From contig NZ_CP115184.1 in assembly GCF_029395675.1 (NCBI RefSeq), positions 1,426,001 through 1,490,000 of the forward strand: a DNA stretch of 64,000 bases. Direction: 5' to 3'. Below are positions 1 to 9,085 of this stretch, piece after piece (position 1 is the first letter of the stretch; every line of letters starts with the position of its first letter). A model generated the notes under the pieces. That model did no database searches. It saw only the letters and a list, made by a program, of their open reading frames with translations, and had not been told where the DNA came from. Made by a program: the position numbers and the translations under genes. The DNA is from Janibacter cremeus (GTDB lineage: Bacteria; Actinomycetota; Actinomycetes; Actinomycetales; Dermatophilaceae).

Positions 1-1818
1 GTAGGTGGCGAGGTCGTCGTAGCGCATGTCCATCTCGCGCACGACCCACTGGAGGGCCTCGGCGGCCTTCTTGGCGTTCGTGATGATCGGGGTGATCAGG
101 TGCGGGATGCCCTCGTAGGCGGTCAGCTCCACGCGCTTCGGGTCGACGAGCACCATCCGCACCTCGTCGGGGGTGGCCCGCATGAGCACCGAGGTGATCA
201 TCGAGTTGATGAAGGAGGACTTACCGGAGCCGGTCGCACCGGCGACGAGGATGTGCGGCATCTTCGCGAGGTTGGCGATGACGTAGCCACCCTCGACGTC
301 CTTGCCGACGCCCATGACCATCGGGTGCTCGTTGTTGCGCGCGACGTCGGAGCGCAGCACGTCCCCGAGGCAGACCATCTCCTTGTCGGCGTTCGGGATC
401 TCGATCCCGATCGCCGACTTGCCGGGGATCGGGCTGAGGATGCGCACATCGGCGGAGGCGACCGCGTACGCGATGTTCTTCGACAGGGCGGTGACGCGCT
501 CGACCTTGACACCGGGGCCGAGCTCGACGACGTACCGGGTGACGGTCGGTCCGCGGTGGAAGCCGGTGACCTGCGCGTCGATGTTGAACTCGTCGAGCGT
601 GCTCGTCAGGGCCTCGACGACCTGGTCGTTGGCCGCCGAGCGCTCCTTGTGCGGCGGGCCGGGCTTGAGGAAGGTGCTCTCCGGGAGCGTGTAGGTGACG
701 TCACCGGCCAGGGCGAGCTGCTCCACCCGCTGGGGCAGCGGGGTGGTGGGCGGTGCCTCGAGCACGGTCTTGTTCTCGACCTTGGCGGGCGCCACGACGG
801 GGTTCGCGGTCGGGCGCTTCTCCCCCGGGCGGGGCCCATCGGCCGGCGGCGGCTCGACCGGGTCCGTCGGCGCGGGGGCGGCGGAGGCCGCAGCCCCCTT
901 CTTCTTGCGGCCCTTGCCGTCGACGGGCTGCACCACGGCGGCCTGGTCGTAGGCGGTGTCCCCGTCACGCTGGCCGGAGAGTGCGTCGTCCTCCGCCGAG
1001 CGACGGCGGCGGCGCGCCCGGTTGACCGCGGTCCCGGGCGCGTCGGTCGCGGCCCGCTGATCGCCCACGTGCGCCGGCACCTCCCCGGTGAAGGCGGCAC
1101 GGATGTAGGCCAGCCGCTGCGGGACCTCGTGCAGCGGGGTCCCCGTGAGCAGCAGGAGGCTGAACAGGCCGAGCAGGGCCAGCAGGATGATCGCGGGCCA
1201 CTCGGTCACCGCCGTCACGAGCGGGTCGGAGGCGAGAAAACCGACGATGCCGCCCGCGTCGCGCATGGGGTCCGCGCCCTCCGGGGGCTGCGGGATGTCC
1301 TTGGCGATGTGGGTCAGTCCGGAGGCGGCGAAGAGGGCCATGACGGTGCCGAAGCCGAGGCGGGCATCCGCCGCCTCGTTGCTCGGGGTGCGCAGCAGGC
1401 GCACGCCGAGGACCAGCAGGACGATGGGCAACGCGTAGGCGACCCGGCCGAAGGTGCCCGCGGCGACCGCGTGCACGATGTCGCCGAAGCCGCCGGTCAG
1501 GCCCCACCACTCGCGGACGGCGACGACGAGGGCGAGCGCGAGGAAGAGGAAGCCGAGCCCGTCACGACGGTGCTCCGGCTCGATCTGGCTGGCCCCGTGG
1601 CCCATCCGGCGCACGCTCGATCCGGTGGCGCTCGCGACGCCCATCCAGGTGCGCTGGACGGCGGCGAGCGGCAGCGGGAGCCCACCCCCGGAGGCGCCCT
1701 TCTTCCGCGCCGCCGGGGTCTTGCCCTTGGCGGCCGGCTTCCGCCCCGAGGGCCGCGTGCTTCCGCGGGGTCGCGAGGCGGCGCTCTTGCGAGCGGTGGT
1801 CGACGGGCGAGTGGCCAT
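1..1818 (-). CDS. ftsK: FtsK/SpoIIIE-type DNA translocase, C-terminus cut off by window edge
   Basis: Septal DNA pump that moves chromosome ends across the division plane. 606 codons are present from an ATG whose complement is at 1816-1818; the frame runs off the left edge. The N-terminus is a basic Ala/Arg/Lys tail of about 45 residues, followed by hydrophobic membrane segments to about residue 200, a Pro/Ala-rich linker, and the start of the motor domain. The Walker A motif GATGSGKS lies at residues 527-534, preceded by VMGVGKDVEGGYVIANLAKMPH and followed by RMVLVDPKRVEL, all typical of FtsK. The Walker B region's end, the rest of the beta domain and any gamma (KOPS-reading) domain lie outside the window. 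Family assignment is secure; the C-terminal architecture cannot be judged here. Confidence 0.95.
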   Translation of the reverse strand, partial: MATRPSTTARKSAASRPRGSTRPSGRKPAAKGKTPAARKKGASGGGLPLPLAAVQRTWMGVASATGSSVRRMGHGASQIEPEHRRDGLGFLFLALALVVAVREWWGLTGGFGDIVHAVAAGTFGRVAYALPIVLLVLGVRLLRTPSNEAADARLGFGTVMALFAASGLTHIAKDIPQPPEGADPMRDAGGIVGFLASDPLVTAVTEWPAIILLALLGLFSLLLLTGTPLHEVPQRLAYIRAAFTGEVPAHVGDQRAATDAPGTAVNRARRRRRSAEDDALSGQRDGDTAYDQAAVVQPVDGKGRKKKGAAASAAPAPTDPVEPPPADGPRPGEKRPTANPVVAPAKVENKTVLEAPPTTPLPQRVEQLALAGDVTYTLPESTFLKPGPPHKERSAANDQVVEALTSTLDEFNIDAQVTGFHRGPTVTRYVVELGPGVKVERVTALSKNIAYAVASADVRILSPIPGKSAIGIEIPNADKEMVCLGDVLRSDVARNNEHPMVMGVGKDVEGGYVIANLAKMPHILVAGATGSGKSSFINSMITSVLMRATPDEVRMVLVDPKRVELTAYEGIPHLITPIITNAKKAAEALQWVVREMDMRYDDLATY

Positions 1819-1888
1819 GATCGCAGGGTAGGGGAAAGACACGTCCGGCACACGCGTCACACGCGCACCAGGGCGGTAGCCTCCCCCG

Positions 1889-2536
1889 GTGGACTCCCGC
1901 CTGGTGCTCGTCGCCGTCGTGACGGGCGCACTCGGGATCGGCGCCCTGCTCCGACTGCGCACCGGGCGCTACCGCCGTCCCGACGAGACCGGCCCCCTTC
2001 CCCGCCATCTGTGGGTGGCGCCGGTCGCCCCCTTCGCCGGGGTGCTCGTGGCGGGGGCTCTCGCCGACCACCCGTGGCCGGTCCTCCTGCCCTACCTCGT
2101 CCTCGTGCCCGCCGGGCTCGCCCTCGCTGCGATCGACGCGGACGTGCACCGCCTGCCCAATGCGATCACGCTGCCGTTGGTGCCGGTCGAGCTCGCCCTG
2201 CTCGCCGTGGCGAGCGCCGCGACCGGCGACTGGACCTCCCTTCGCCGGGCGGGTCTGGCGGCACTCGTCGTCGGTGGTGGCTTCCTGCTGCTGGCCCTCG
2301 TGCTCCACGGACGCTCGATCGGGATGGGCGACGCCAAGCTCGTCGTCTCGCTCGCAGCAGCCCTCGGCTGGCTCTCCTGGGGTCACGTCCTCCTCGGGCT
2401 GTGGCTCGGCTTCGTCCTCGGTGGGGTGGTCGCGCTGGGGCTGTTGCTCGCCCGCAGGGCAGGACGGGGCACTCACCTGGCCTTCGGCCCGTACCTCGTG
2501 GCCGGCACGCTGCTCGCCCTCCTCCTCCTCGGCTGA
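1889..2536 (+). CDS. Short A24-family prepilin peptidase
   Basis: Membrane aspartyl peptidase expected to cleave type IV prepilin-like leader peptides. The 215-residue protein has about six hydrophobic segments and both catalytic aspartate motifs of family A24: the first in AAIDADVHRLPNAIT (about residues 80-94), the second as GMGDAKL (about residues 148-154). It lacks the N-terminal cysteine-rich methyltransferase domain of full PilD/GspO enzymes, as many actinobacterial versions do. The start is the GTG at 1889; a TAGCCT -10-like hexamer at 1876-1881 sits 7 nt upstream, so the mRNA may be leaderless. No pilin or pilus assembly gene is visible nearby, so its substrate is unknown. Confidence 0.85.
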   Translation: MDSRLVLVAVVTGALGIGALLRLRTGRYRRPDETGPLPRHLWVAPVAPFAGVLVAGALADHPWPVLLPYLVLVPAGLALAAIDADVHRLPNAITLPLVPVELALLAVASAATGDWTSLRRAGLAALVVGGGFLLLALVLHGRSIGMGDAKLVVSLAAALGWLSWGHVLLGLWLGFVLGGVVALGLLLARRAGRGTHLAFGPYLVAGTLLALLLLG

Positions 2537-2607
2537 CGTCCCACGATCCGAGACGGGTGGCACCCGACCGCACACGCCGGGGAGTGCGTCCGCTACCGTC
2601 TCGACCC

Positions 2608-2733
2608 AAGGTCACGAGTACCAGCGACAAGCCCCGGCTAGCTGGTCGGCAACCCTCCTTCCGCGGTGGGGTGCTCCGGGTGACGACCTGGCCGGCGGCG
2701 CGGTGTCGCCCGGCAAGCGCGGACTCACGGTCG
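2608..2733 (+). promoter_or_regulatory. SAM-IV riboswitch
   Basis: The stretch beginning GGTCACGAGTACCAGCGACA at 2610 and continuing through GCCCCGGCTAGCTGGTCGGC, CAACCCTCCTTCCGCGGTGG and GGTGCTCCGGGTGACGACC matches, block by block, the actinobacterial SAM-IV aptamer as I remember it. The closing P1 strands GGTCaCGAG/GTGACGACC pair. Downstream GGCAAGCGCGGACTCAC fits the extra pseudoknot side of SAM-IV. A -10-like TACCGT lies at about 2594-2599, so the aptamer would start near the transcript 5' end. The ATG of the next gene is about 35 nt after the aptamer. Expected effect: S-adenosylmethionine lowers expression of the aminotransferase-V gene. An Rfam covariance search would confirm it. Confidence 0.88.
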
Positions 2734-2766
2734 ACGCCTGGGTCCATGACCCGATGGAGTCCTTCC

Positions 2767-3984
2767 ATGACCGTCTCTGACCTGCGTCCCACCACCACGG
2801 CCCTGCCCTCGCTCGTGTCGGCCGGACTGACCTACCGCGACTGCGACGGCACCACCGTCGAGTACGCCCACCTCGACCACGGTGCGACCACCCCCGCCCT
2901 CGTCGCCGTCACGGAGGCGGTCACGGCCGCCTCCGTCACCTACTCCTCCGTCCACCGCGGCGCGGGCTTCGCCTCCCGGGTGACCAGCTCCCGCTACGAG
3001 GCGGCCCGAGAGGCGGTCGCCGCCTTCGTCGGGGCACGCGAGGACGACCAGGTCGTCTTCACCCGCAACACGACCGACTCCTTCAACCTCCTCGCCCGGG
3101 CACTGCCGGCGGGCACGACGGTCTTCGTCTTCGCCTCCGAGCACCACGCCGCGCTGCTGCCCTGGGCCGACGCGGTGCGCCTGCCCATCCCGCACAGCCA
3201 CGCCGAAGCCGTCACGCTGCTCGACGAGGCGCTGCGCACCCACCCGGGCGAGCACCGGCTCGTCGTCGCGACCGGCGCCTCCAACGTCACGGGCGAGCAC
3301 TGGCCGATCGAGCGGCTCGCCGACCTGGCGCACGCGCACGGGGCCCGCTTCGCGCTCGACGCCGCCCAGGTCGTCCCGCACCGCCGGGTCGACATCGCGG
3401 CCCTGGGCATCGACTGGGTCGCCTTCTCCGGACACAAGGTCTACGCGCCCTTCGGCGCCGGAGCACTCGTGGGCCGTCGGGACTGGCTCGACGCCGCCGA
3501 CCCCTACCTCGCCGGGGGCGGGGCCACCACCCGCGTCGGTGACGGGGCCGTCGAGTGGACCACCGGTCCGGCCCGGCACGAGGCAGGCAGCCCCAACGTC
3601 CTCGGTGCGGTCGCGCTCGCCACCGCCTGCGAGGTCATCGGCGAGCACGAGGAGGCGATCATCGCCCACGAGCACGCCCTGCGCACCCGGCTGCTCAGCG
3701 GCCTCGCCACCATCGACGGCGTGCACGTGCACACCCTCTTCGGCAGTCGCACCGGCGCGCCCGTCGCGACGATCACGGTCGACGGGCACGACAGCAGCGA
3801 GGTCGCCCGCGTCCTGGGCGACGAGCACGGGATCGGCGTGCGCGACGGGAGGTTCTGCGCGCACCCGCTCGTCGACCACCTGCTCGCCGACCGGCCGCAA
3901 TCCACGGCCGTGCGGATCAGTGCCGGGCTCGGGACGACCAGCGAGCACGTGGACCGGCTGCTCGCCGCCCTTCGCTCGCTCTGA
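2767..3984 (+). CDS. Class V aminotransferase, cysteine desulfurase/selenocysteine lyase-like
   Basis: PLP enzyme of 405 residues, probably moving sulfur from cysteine or a related thiol compound. Landmarks: LDHGATTPALVAV near the N-terminus, the aspartate in FALDAAQVVPHRRVD that contacts the pyridine nitrogen, and the Schiff-base lysine in AFSGHKVYAPFGAGAL. GRFCAHPLVDHLL near residue 360 carries a cysteine in the region where desulfurases keep their nucleophile, though it is not a classic IscS/SufS loop. It has its own SAM-IV leader, which ties it to methionine/cysteine sulfur metabolism rather than to Fe-S assembly; no suf or isc genes are near. Start is the ATG at 2767. The exact substrate is unknown. 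Confidence 0.85.
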   Translation: MTVSDLRPTTTALPSLVSAGLTYRDCDGTTVEYAHLDHGATTPALVAVTEAVTAASVTYSSVHRGAGFASRVTSSRYEAAREAVAAFVGAREDDQVVFTRNTTDSFNLLARALPAGTTVFVFASEHHAALLPWADAVRLPIPHSHAEAVTLLDEALRTHPGEHRLVVATGASNVTGEHWPIERLADLAHAHGARFALDAAQVVPHRRVDIAALGIDWVAFSGHKVYAPFGAGALVGRRDWLDAADPYLAGGGATTRVGDGAVEWTTGPARHEAGSPNVLGAVALATACEVIGEHEEAIIAHEHALRTRLLSGLATIDGVHVHTLFGSRTGAPVATITVDGHDSSEVARVLGDEHGIGVRDGRFCAHPLVDHLLADRPQSTAVRISAGLGTTSEHVDRLLAALRSL

Positions 3985-4008
3985 TCCGACGGTGGGGGTC
4001 GACCCCGC

Positions 4009-5694
4009 TCAGGCCTCGACGACCACCGGGATGATCATCGGGCGGCGACGGATCTTGCCGCCGACCCAGCCGCCGACCGCGCGACGGACGACCTGCTGCA
4101 GCTGGTGCGGGTCGGTCGTGCCCTTGCGGGTGGCCTCGTCGAGGGCGGCGATGATCTTCGGCCGCACCTGGGTGAAGATCTCCTCGTCCTCGGCGAAGCC
4201 ACGGGCGGTGATCTCCGGGCCCGCGACGACCTTGCCGGTCGAGGCGTCGACGACGACCATGACCGAGATGAAGCCCTCGTCGCGCAGGATGCGGCGGTCC
4301 TTGAGCAGCTCCTCCGTCGCGGCACCGACGCTCGAGCCGTCGACGTAGATGTAGCCGCAGGGCACCGCCCCGACGATGCGCGCCCGGCCGTCGACGAGGT
4401 CGACGACGACCCCGTCCTCGGCCAGGACGACGTGGTCCGCGTCCACCCCCGTGGCGATGGCCAGCTCGGCGTTGGCCACGAGGTGGCGCCACTCGCCGTG
4501 GACCGGCATCACGTTGCGCGGCTTGACGATGTTGTAGCAGTAGAGCAGCTCACCGGCGCTGGCGTGCCCGGAGACGTGCACCTTGGCATTGCCCTTGTGC
4601 ACGACGTCGGCGCCCAGGCGCATCAGGCCGTTGATGATCCGGTAGACGGCGTTCTCGTTGCCGGGGATCAGGCTCGAGGCGAGCAGGACGGTGTCGCCGT
4701 CGCCCACGTCGATGCGGTGGTCCCGGTTGGCCATGCGCGACAGGGCCGCCATCGGCTCGCCCTGGCTGCCGGTGCACACGAGGACGACCTCGTCGTCGGG
4801 CAGCTGGTCGAGCTTCTTGACGTCGACGAGCACGTTGTCGGGCACGTGGAGGTAACCCAGGTCGGCCGCGATGCCCATGTTGCGCACCATCGAGCGACCG
4901 ACCATCGCCACCTTGCGCCCGGAGCGCTCGGCCGCGTCGAGCACCTGCTGGACGCGGTGCACGTGGCTGGAGAAGCACGCGACGATGACGCGTCGCCGCG
5001 CCTTGCGGAAGACGTCGTCGATCGACCCGGCGATGTCACGCTCGGGCGTGGTGAAGCCCGGGACCTCGGCATTGGTGGAGTCGGTGAGGAAGAGGTCGAC
5101 CCCCTCCTCCCCCGCCCGGGCGAAGGCGCGCAGGTCGGTCAGGCGCCGGTCGAGCGGCAGCTGGTCCATCTTGAAGTCACCCGTGTGCAGCAGGGTGCCG
5201 CCGGGGGTGCGCACGAAGACGGCCAGCGCGTCGGGGATGGAGTGGTTGACGGCGATGAACTCGCAGTCGAAGACGCCGAGCTTCTCGCGGTTGCCCTCCC
5301 TGACCCCGAGCGTGTACGGCTTGATCCGGTGCTCCTTCAGCTTCGCCTCGATGAGCGCGAGGGTGAGCGTGGAGCCGACGAGCGGGATGTCCGGCTTGAG
5401 CTTGAGCAGGTACGGGACGGCGCCGATGTGGTCCTCGTGACCGTGCGTGAGGACGATGGCCTGGATGTCGTCGAGACGGTCGGCGATCGCTTCGAAGTCC
5501 GGCAGGATCAGGTCGACGCCGGGCTGGTGGTCCTCGGGGAAGAGGACACCGCAGTCGACGACCAGCAGCTGCCCGTCGTGCTCGATGACGGTCATGTTGC
5601 GACCGACCTCACCGAGGCCGCCGAGGGCGGTGACGCGCAGTGCGCCCTTCGCCAGCGACGCCGGCAGCGGGAGGTCGGGGTGGGGGTGACTCAT
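4009..5694 (-). CDS. rnj: Ribonuclease J
   Basis: Metallo-beta-lactamase/beta-CASP ribonuclease (561 aa) with 5'-3' exonuclease and endonuclease roles in mRNA and rRNA maturation. The zinc motif [13 protein letters not shown], the HSIPD and HTGDFKMD motifs, the beta-CASP segment around [15 protein letters not shown] and [12 protein letters not shown], and the late SGHASAGEL and [10 protein letters not shown] motifs are all present. The C-terminal dimer domain ends in [13 protein letters not shown]. It overlaps the upstream dapA by 4 nt (ATGA at 5691-5694), so the two are one transcription unit; the dapA-rnj pair is common in actinobacteria. Confidence 0.96.
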   Translation of the reverse strand: MSHPHPDLPLPASLAKGALRVTALGGLGEVGRNMTVIEHDGQLLVVDCGVLFPEDHQPGVDLILPDFEAIADRLDDIQAIVLTHGHEDHIGAVPYLLKLKPDIPLVGSTLTLALIEAKLKEHRIKPYTLGVREGNREKLGVFDCEFIAVNHSIPDALAVFVRTPGGTLLHTGDFKMDQLPLDRRLTDLRAFARAGEEGVDLFLTDSTNAEVPGFTTPERDIAGSIDDVFRKARRRVIVACFSSHVHRVQQVLDAAERSGRKVAMVGRSMVRNMGIAADLGYLHVPDNVLVDVKKLDQLPDDEVVLVCTGSQGEPMAALSRMANRDHRIDVGDGDTVLLASSLIPGNENAVYRIINGLMRLGADVVHKGNAKVHVSGHASAGELLYCYNIVKPRNVMPVHGEWRHLVANAELAIATGVDADHVVLAEDGVVVDLVDGRARIVGAVPCGYIYVDGSSVGAATEELLKDRRILRDEGFISVMVVVDASTGKVVAGPEITARGFAEDEEIFTQVRPKIIAALDEATRKGTTDPHQLQQVVRRAVGGWVGGKIRRRPMIIPVVVEA

Positions 5695-6587
5695 GCAGTG
5701 GCTCCGATTCCGGATGCGTCGAGCCCGGCGCGCAGGATCCCGAGGTGCTCCTCGGGGCCCTCCACGTAGGGCAGGCGGACAGTTGCGTTGTCGATGACCC
5801 CGAGCTCGACGAGGGCGGCCTTGGCCATGATGGCGCCCTGCGAGGTGCCCATGAGCGCGTTGACCACGGGGATGAGGCGGTGGTGGACGGCGCGGGCCGT
5901 CGTCAGGTCGCCCGCGTCGACGGCGTCGACCATCTCGCGGTAGTGGCGCCCGGCCACGTGGCCGACGACGGAGACGACGCCGTGGGCGCCCTGGGCGAGG
6001 AGGGCGAGGTTCATCTCGTCGGCACCGGAGTACCAGAGCAGGTCGGTCGCGGCCATGACCTGGGAGGCGGCCCACAGGTCCCCCTTCGCGTCCTTGACCG
6101 CAAGGATGCGCGGGTGCTGGGCCAACGCGATCAGCGTCTCCGGGGCGAAGGGGGTGGCCGTGCGCCCCGGGATGTCGTACAGCATGATCGGCAGCACCGC
6201 GGCGTCGGCGATCGCGCGGGTGTGGGCGAGCAGACCGGGTTGGGTCGGCTTGTTGTAGTAGGGCGAGACGACGAGCAGGCCGTCGGCGCCGGCCTCGGTC
6301 GCCTCGGCGGCCATCTGGATGGCGTGGGCGGTGTTGTTGGACCCGACGCCGGCGGTGACCCTGAGCCGGTCACCCGCGGCGGCCTTGACCTCGCGGACCG
6401 TCGTGATGCTCTCGCCGGCGGTCAGCGTCGGGGACTCCCCCGTCGTGCCGTTGACCACGACGCCGTCGTGCCCGGTCTCGACAAGATGCTCGACGAGGGC
6501 GGCGATGCCCTTCGTGTCCAGGGCACCATCAGGAGTCATGGGGGTGACCATCGCGGTGATCACCCGGCCGAACGGGGAAGTCGTCAT
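5691..6587 (-). CDS. dapA: 4-hydroxy-tetrahydrodipicolinate synthase
   Basis: Condenses pyruvate with aspartate semialdehyde in lysine and diaminopimelate (peptidoglycan) synthesis. The 298-residue TIM barrel shows the substrate motif [10 protein letters not shown], the tyrosine region [17 protein letters not shown], and the Schiff-base lysine segment [11 protein letters not shown]. Start is the ATG whose complement is at 6585-6587. It is first in a two-gene operon with rnj (4-nt overlap) and is divergent from thyA with a 42-bp gap. dapB lies 7 kb away on the same strand, so the lysine pathway genes are dispersed. Confidence 0.96.
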   Translation of the reverse strand: MTTSPFGRVITAMVTPMTPDGALDTKGIAALVEHLVETGHDGVVVNGTTGESPTLTAGESITTVREVKAAAGDRLRVTAGVGSNNTAHAIQMAAEATEAGADGLLVVSPYYNKPTQPGLLAHTRAIADAAVLPIMLYDIPGRTATPFAPETLIALAQHPRILAVKDAKGDLWAASQVMAATDLLWYSGADEMNLALLAQGAHGVVSVVGHVAGRHYREMVDAVDAGDLTTARAVHHRLIPVVNALMGTSQGAIMAKAALVELGVIDNATVRLPYVEGPEEHLGILRAGLDASGIGATA

Positions 6588-6629
6588 GCGCTCAGGGTAA
6601 CCGTCGGTGCTGCCGTCTATCGTGGCGCC

Positions 6630-7439
6630 ATGCGCCAGTACCTCGACCTGCTTGCCCACGTCCGCGACCACGGTGTCGCGAAGGATGACAGGACCGGCAC
6701 GGGCACTCGGAGCGTCTTCGGGTACCAGATGCGTTTCGACCTCGCCGAGGGTTTTCCGGTGCTCACGACCAAGAAGCTGCACCTGCGCTCCATCATCGGC
6801 GAGCTGCTGTGGTTCCTGCGCGGCGAGACCAATGTGCGGTGGCTGCAGGAGCGCGGCATCTCCATCTGGGACGAGTGGGCGGACGAGGACGGCGACCTCG
6901 GACCGGTCTACGGGCACCAGTGGCGCTCCTGGCCGACCCCGGACGGCGGCAGCATCGACCAGATCGCGCAGCTGGTCGAGGGCCTGCGCACCAACCCGGA
7001 CAGCCGGCGGCACATCGTCTCTGCGTGGAACGTCGCGGAGGTCGGCGAGATGGCACTGCCGCCGTGCCACACGATGTTCCAGTTCTACGTCACGCCGGCC
7101 GTCGACGGCGCCCGACCGCGGCTGTCCTGCCAGCTCTACCAGCGCAGCGCCGACATCTTCCTCGGCGTGCCCTTCAACATCGCCTCCTACGCACTGCTGA
7201 CGATGATGGTCGCCGCGCAGGTGGACATGGAGCCGGGCGAGTTCGTGCACACCCTCGGCGACGCGCACCTCTACCTCAACCACCTCGAGCAGGCCGACCT
7301 GCAGCTGACCCGCGAGCCCGGGCCGCTGCCGACCATGGAGATCGCCGAGCGCGACTCGATCGACGCCTACGAGATCGAGGACTTCACGCTCGTCGGCTAC
7401 CACGCCGCCCCGACGATCAAGGCACCGATCGCCGTATGA
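6630..7439 (+). CDS. thyA: Thymidylate synthase (ThyA type)
   Basis: Makes dTMP from dUMP using methylenetetrahydrofolate. At 269 residues it has the usual size for the folate-dependent enzyme. The active-site cysteine is in [13 protein letters not shown], the dUMP phosphate-binding arginines in [19 protein letters not shown], and the folate-binding C-terminus ends KAPIAV. A TATCGT hexamer at 6618-6623 stands 6 nt before the ATG, so initiation is probably leaderless. The stop overlaps the start of the next gene (ATGA, 7436-7439), coupling it to the Nudix-DHFR fusion that regenerates the tetrahydrofolate ThyA consumes. Confidence 0.97.
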   Translation: MRQYLDLLAHVRDHGVAKDDRTGTGTRSVFGYQMRFDLAEGFPVLTTKKLHLRSIIGELLWFLRGETNVRWLQERGISIWDEWADEDGDLGPVYGHQWRSWPTPDGGSIDQIAQLVEGLRTNPDSRRHIVSAWNVAEVGEMALPPCHTMFQFYVTPAVDGARPRLSCQLYQRSADIFLGVPFNIASYALLTMMVAAQVDMEPGEFVHTLGDAHLYLNHLEQADLQLTREPGPLPTMEIAERDSIDAYEIEDFTLVGYHAAPTIKAPIAV

Positions 7440-8440
7440 GCCTGCCCCGCCCCCTTCCCCCGTCGCTGCGCGGTCGCATCGCCCTGACCGCTGCCGCCTA
7501 CGCCGTGATCACCCGTGCGGGCGAGCGCGGCCGGGAGGTCCTGCTGCAGCTGCGCCGCGGCACCGGCTACATGGACGGGTGGTGGGCCTGCGGCGCCGCC
7601 GGTCACCTCGAGGACGCCGAGTCCCCGAGTGAGGCGCTGGCGCAGGAGGCGCAGGAGGAGCTGGGCATCACGATCGAGGCCGCCGAGCCGTTGACGACGG
7701 TCCAGCGCTCCAACCCCCTGGGGCCGCTCGAGCAGCGCGCCGATTTCTTCTTCCACGTCACGCGGTGGTCGGGCGAGCCGACCCTGCTCGAGCCGGACAA
7801 GGCCGCCGAGCTGCGCTGGTTCCCGCTGGACGCCCTGCCCGAGCAGGTCGTGCCGCACGAGCGCCTGGTCCTGGAGGCGCTGCGGGAGGGGCACGTCCCT
7901 CCCTTCGTCGAGCGGGGCCACGACCAGCGGCTGACCCTCGTCGCGGCCCGCGGCTCCAACGGCGCCATCGGGGTCCACGGGGGCATGCCGTGGCACCTGC
8001 CGGAGGACCTGGCCCACTTCAAGGCCGTGACGATGGGCGGGGTGATGATCATGGGCCGGCGCACCTGGGACTCCATCGGTCGTGCGCTGCCGGGGCGCAC
8101 GACGATCGTGGTCACCTCCGACCGCGAGTGGTCCGCTCCGGGCGCACTCGTCGTCCACGACCTGCACGAGGCGATCTCGGTGGCCGGCCCCGGGGAGGTC
8201 TTCGTCGCCGGTGGCGGCGAGATCTACCGGCAGACGATCGCCCTGGCCTCCCGCCTGGAGCTGACCGAGGTGGACGCCGCACCCGAGGCCGAGGTCTTCT
8301 TCCCCCCGGTCGACCCGGGCACGTGGCGCGAGGTCGCCCGCACTCCGCGGGAGGGTTTCGCCTTCGTCACCTACGAGCGGCAACCGCAGACGTTCACCGA
8401 ATCAGATATAAACCAATATGGTTCATATCTGACCAAATGA
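7436..8440 (+). CDS. Nudix hydrolase-dihydrofolate reductase fusion
   Basis: A 334-residue two-domain protein. Residues about 15-155 are a Nudix hydrolase with box [18 protein letters not shown] then EELGI (residues 56-79; the canonical first Arg of REUxEE is Gln). Residues about 164-320 are a [34 protein letters not shown] with the substrate carboxylate, [13 protein letters not shown] and the NADPH motif [16 protein letters not shown] recycles the dihydrofolate made by ThyA, with which it overlaps by 4 nt; the Nudix domain could sanitize or hydrolyse nucleotides. The last 15 or so residues, rich in Asp/Asn/Tyr/Lys, are encoded by an AT-rich operator palindrome and are unlike normal DHFR ends. 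The domain calls are secure; the Nudix substrate is unknown. Confidence 0.92.
   Translation: MSLPRPLPPSLRGRIALTAAAYAVITRAGERGREVLLQLRRGTGYMDGWWACGAAGHLEDAESPSEALAQEAQEELGITIEAAEPLTTVQRSNPLGPLEQRADFFFHVTRWSGEPTLLEPDKAAELRWFPLDALPEQVVPHERLVLEALREGHVPPFVERGHDQRLTLVAARGSNGAIGVHGGMPWHLPEDLAHFKAVTMGGVMIMGRRTWDSIGRALPGRTTIVVTSDREWSAPGALVVHDLHEAISVAGPGEVFVAGGGEIYRQTIALASRLELTEVDAAPEAEVFFPPVDPGTWREVARTPREGFAFVTYERQPQTFTESDINQYGSYLTK
8402..8432 (+). promoter_or_regulatory. 31-bp near-perfect palindrome overlapping the satD promoter
   Basis: TCAGATAT (8402-8409) pairs with ATATCTGA (8425-8432), and inside it AACCA (8411-8415) pairs with TGGTT (8419-8423) around a central ATA; only positions 8410/8424 mismatch. 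It lies in the last codons of the Nudix-DHFR gene in an AT-rich patch unlike its surroundings. The satD -10 (TATGGT, 8444-8449) is 6 nt before the satD ATG, and a -35 placed 17 nt upstream (8421-8426) falls inside the palindrome, so a bound protein would block the promoter. The regulator is not known. Confidence 0.7.
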
Positions 8441-8455
8441 AGCTATGGTGTTCAC

Positions 8456-9085
8456 ATGACAGTGGTCGTCACGCTCATCGGTGACGTCGTCTCCTCGCGC
8501 AGCGCGCCGGACCGGCAGGAGCTGCACGCCCTCCTGCAGGAGACGCTCACCGCGGTCACCGCCGCGACGGACCCGATCCACCCCCTGCGCATCACCGTCG
8601 GTGACGAGTTCCAGGGCGCCTGGGAGCGACGCGGCCAGGCGCTGCACGCCGCCTTCCTCCTGCGCCTGAGCCTCCTCCCCCGGGTCGAGACCCGCTACGG
8701 CCTCGGCCGGGGGGAGGTGACCACGCTCGAGCAGGACGGCACGGTGCAGGACGGGCCCGGGTGGTGGAGTGCCCGCGAGGCGATCACCGCGGCGAAGGGG
8801 GCGGAGGCCGACGTCCGCTCCGACGGCCTCGTCGTGCGCACCCGCTGGCAGGAGGACGGCCCCACCGGCCCGGCGCTCGACGCGGCGGTCCGCCACCGCG
8901 ACCTCCTCGTCGCCGGCCTCGACGACCGCTCGCTGCGACTGCTGCGCGGCCTGCTCCAGCACCGGACCCAGCGCGCCCTGGCCGAGGAGGAGGGGATCAG
9001 CCCCACCGCGGTCTCCCGGCGGGTCCACCGCGACGGGCTCGAGCAGCTGGTCGCCATCGACGCCGACCTGTCGGTGCTGCCATGA
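8456..9085 (+). CDS. SatD-family protein with C-terminal helix-turn-helix
   Basis: A 209-residue protein resembling the SatD family, named after a streptococcal acid-tolerance locus and of unknown biochemical role. It begins TVVVTLIGDVVSSRSAPDRQ and has ITVGDEFQGAWER and ETRYGLGRGEV blocks that recall nucleotide-cyclase-like folds. It ends in RALAEEEGISPTAVSRRVHR, a helix-turn-helix of the sigma region 4 type, so it may bind DNA. Translation probably starts at the ATG at 8456 on a leaderless mRNA. It overlaps the membrane-protein gene by 4 nt, the usual partner arrangement for this family. Autoregulation through the upstream palindrome is my inference. Confidence 0.78.
   Translation: MTVVVTLIGDVVSSRSAPDRQELHALLQETLTAVTAATDPIHPLRITVGDEFQGAWERRGQALHAAFLLRLSLLPRVETRYGLGRGEVTTLEQDGTVQDGPGWWSAREAITAAKGAEADVRSDGLVVRTRWQEDGPTGPALDAAVRHRDLLVAGLDDRSLRLLRGLLQHRTQRALAEEEGISPTAVSRRVHRDGLEQLVAIDADLSVLP

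Noticed and set aside
100..3984. Very long open frame on the + strand across ftsK, the prepilin peptidase and the aminotransferase
   Set aside because: Only its last 405 codons (from 2767) encode a recognisable protein; the rest is antisense or out of frame to ftsK and the peptidase and has an Arg/Gly/Pro-skewed composition typical of GC-rich shadow frames.
3995..4006. GGGGTCGACCCC palindrome between the aminotransferase and rnj genes as a terminator
   Set aside because: No loop between the arms, and only 12 bp; it would be a poor RNA hairpin.
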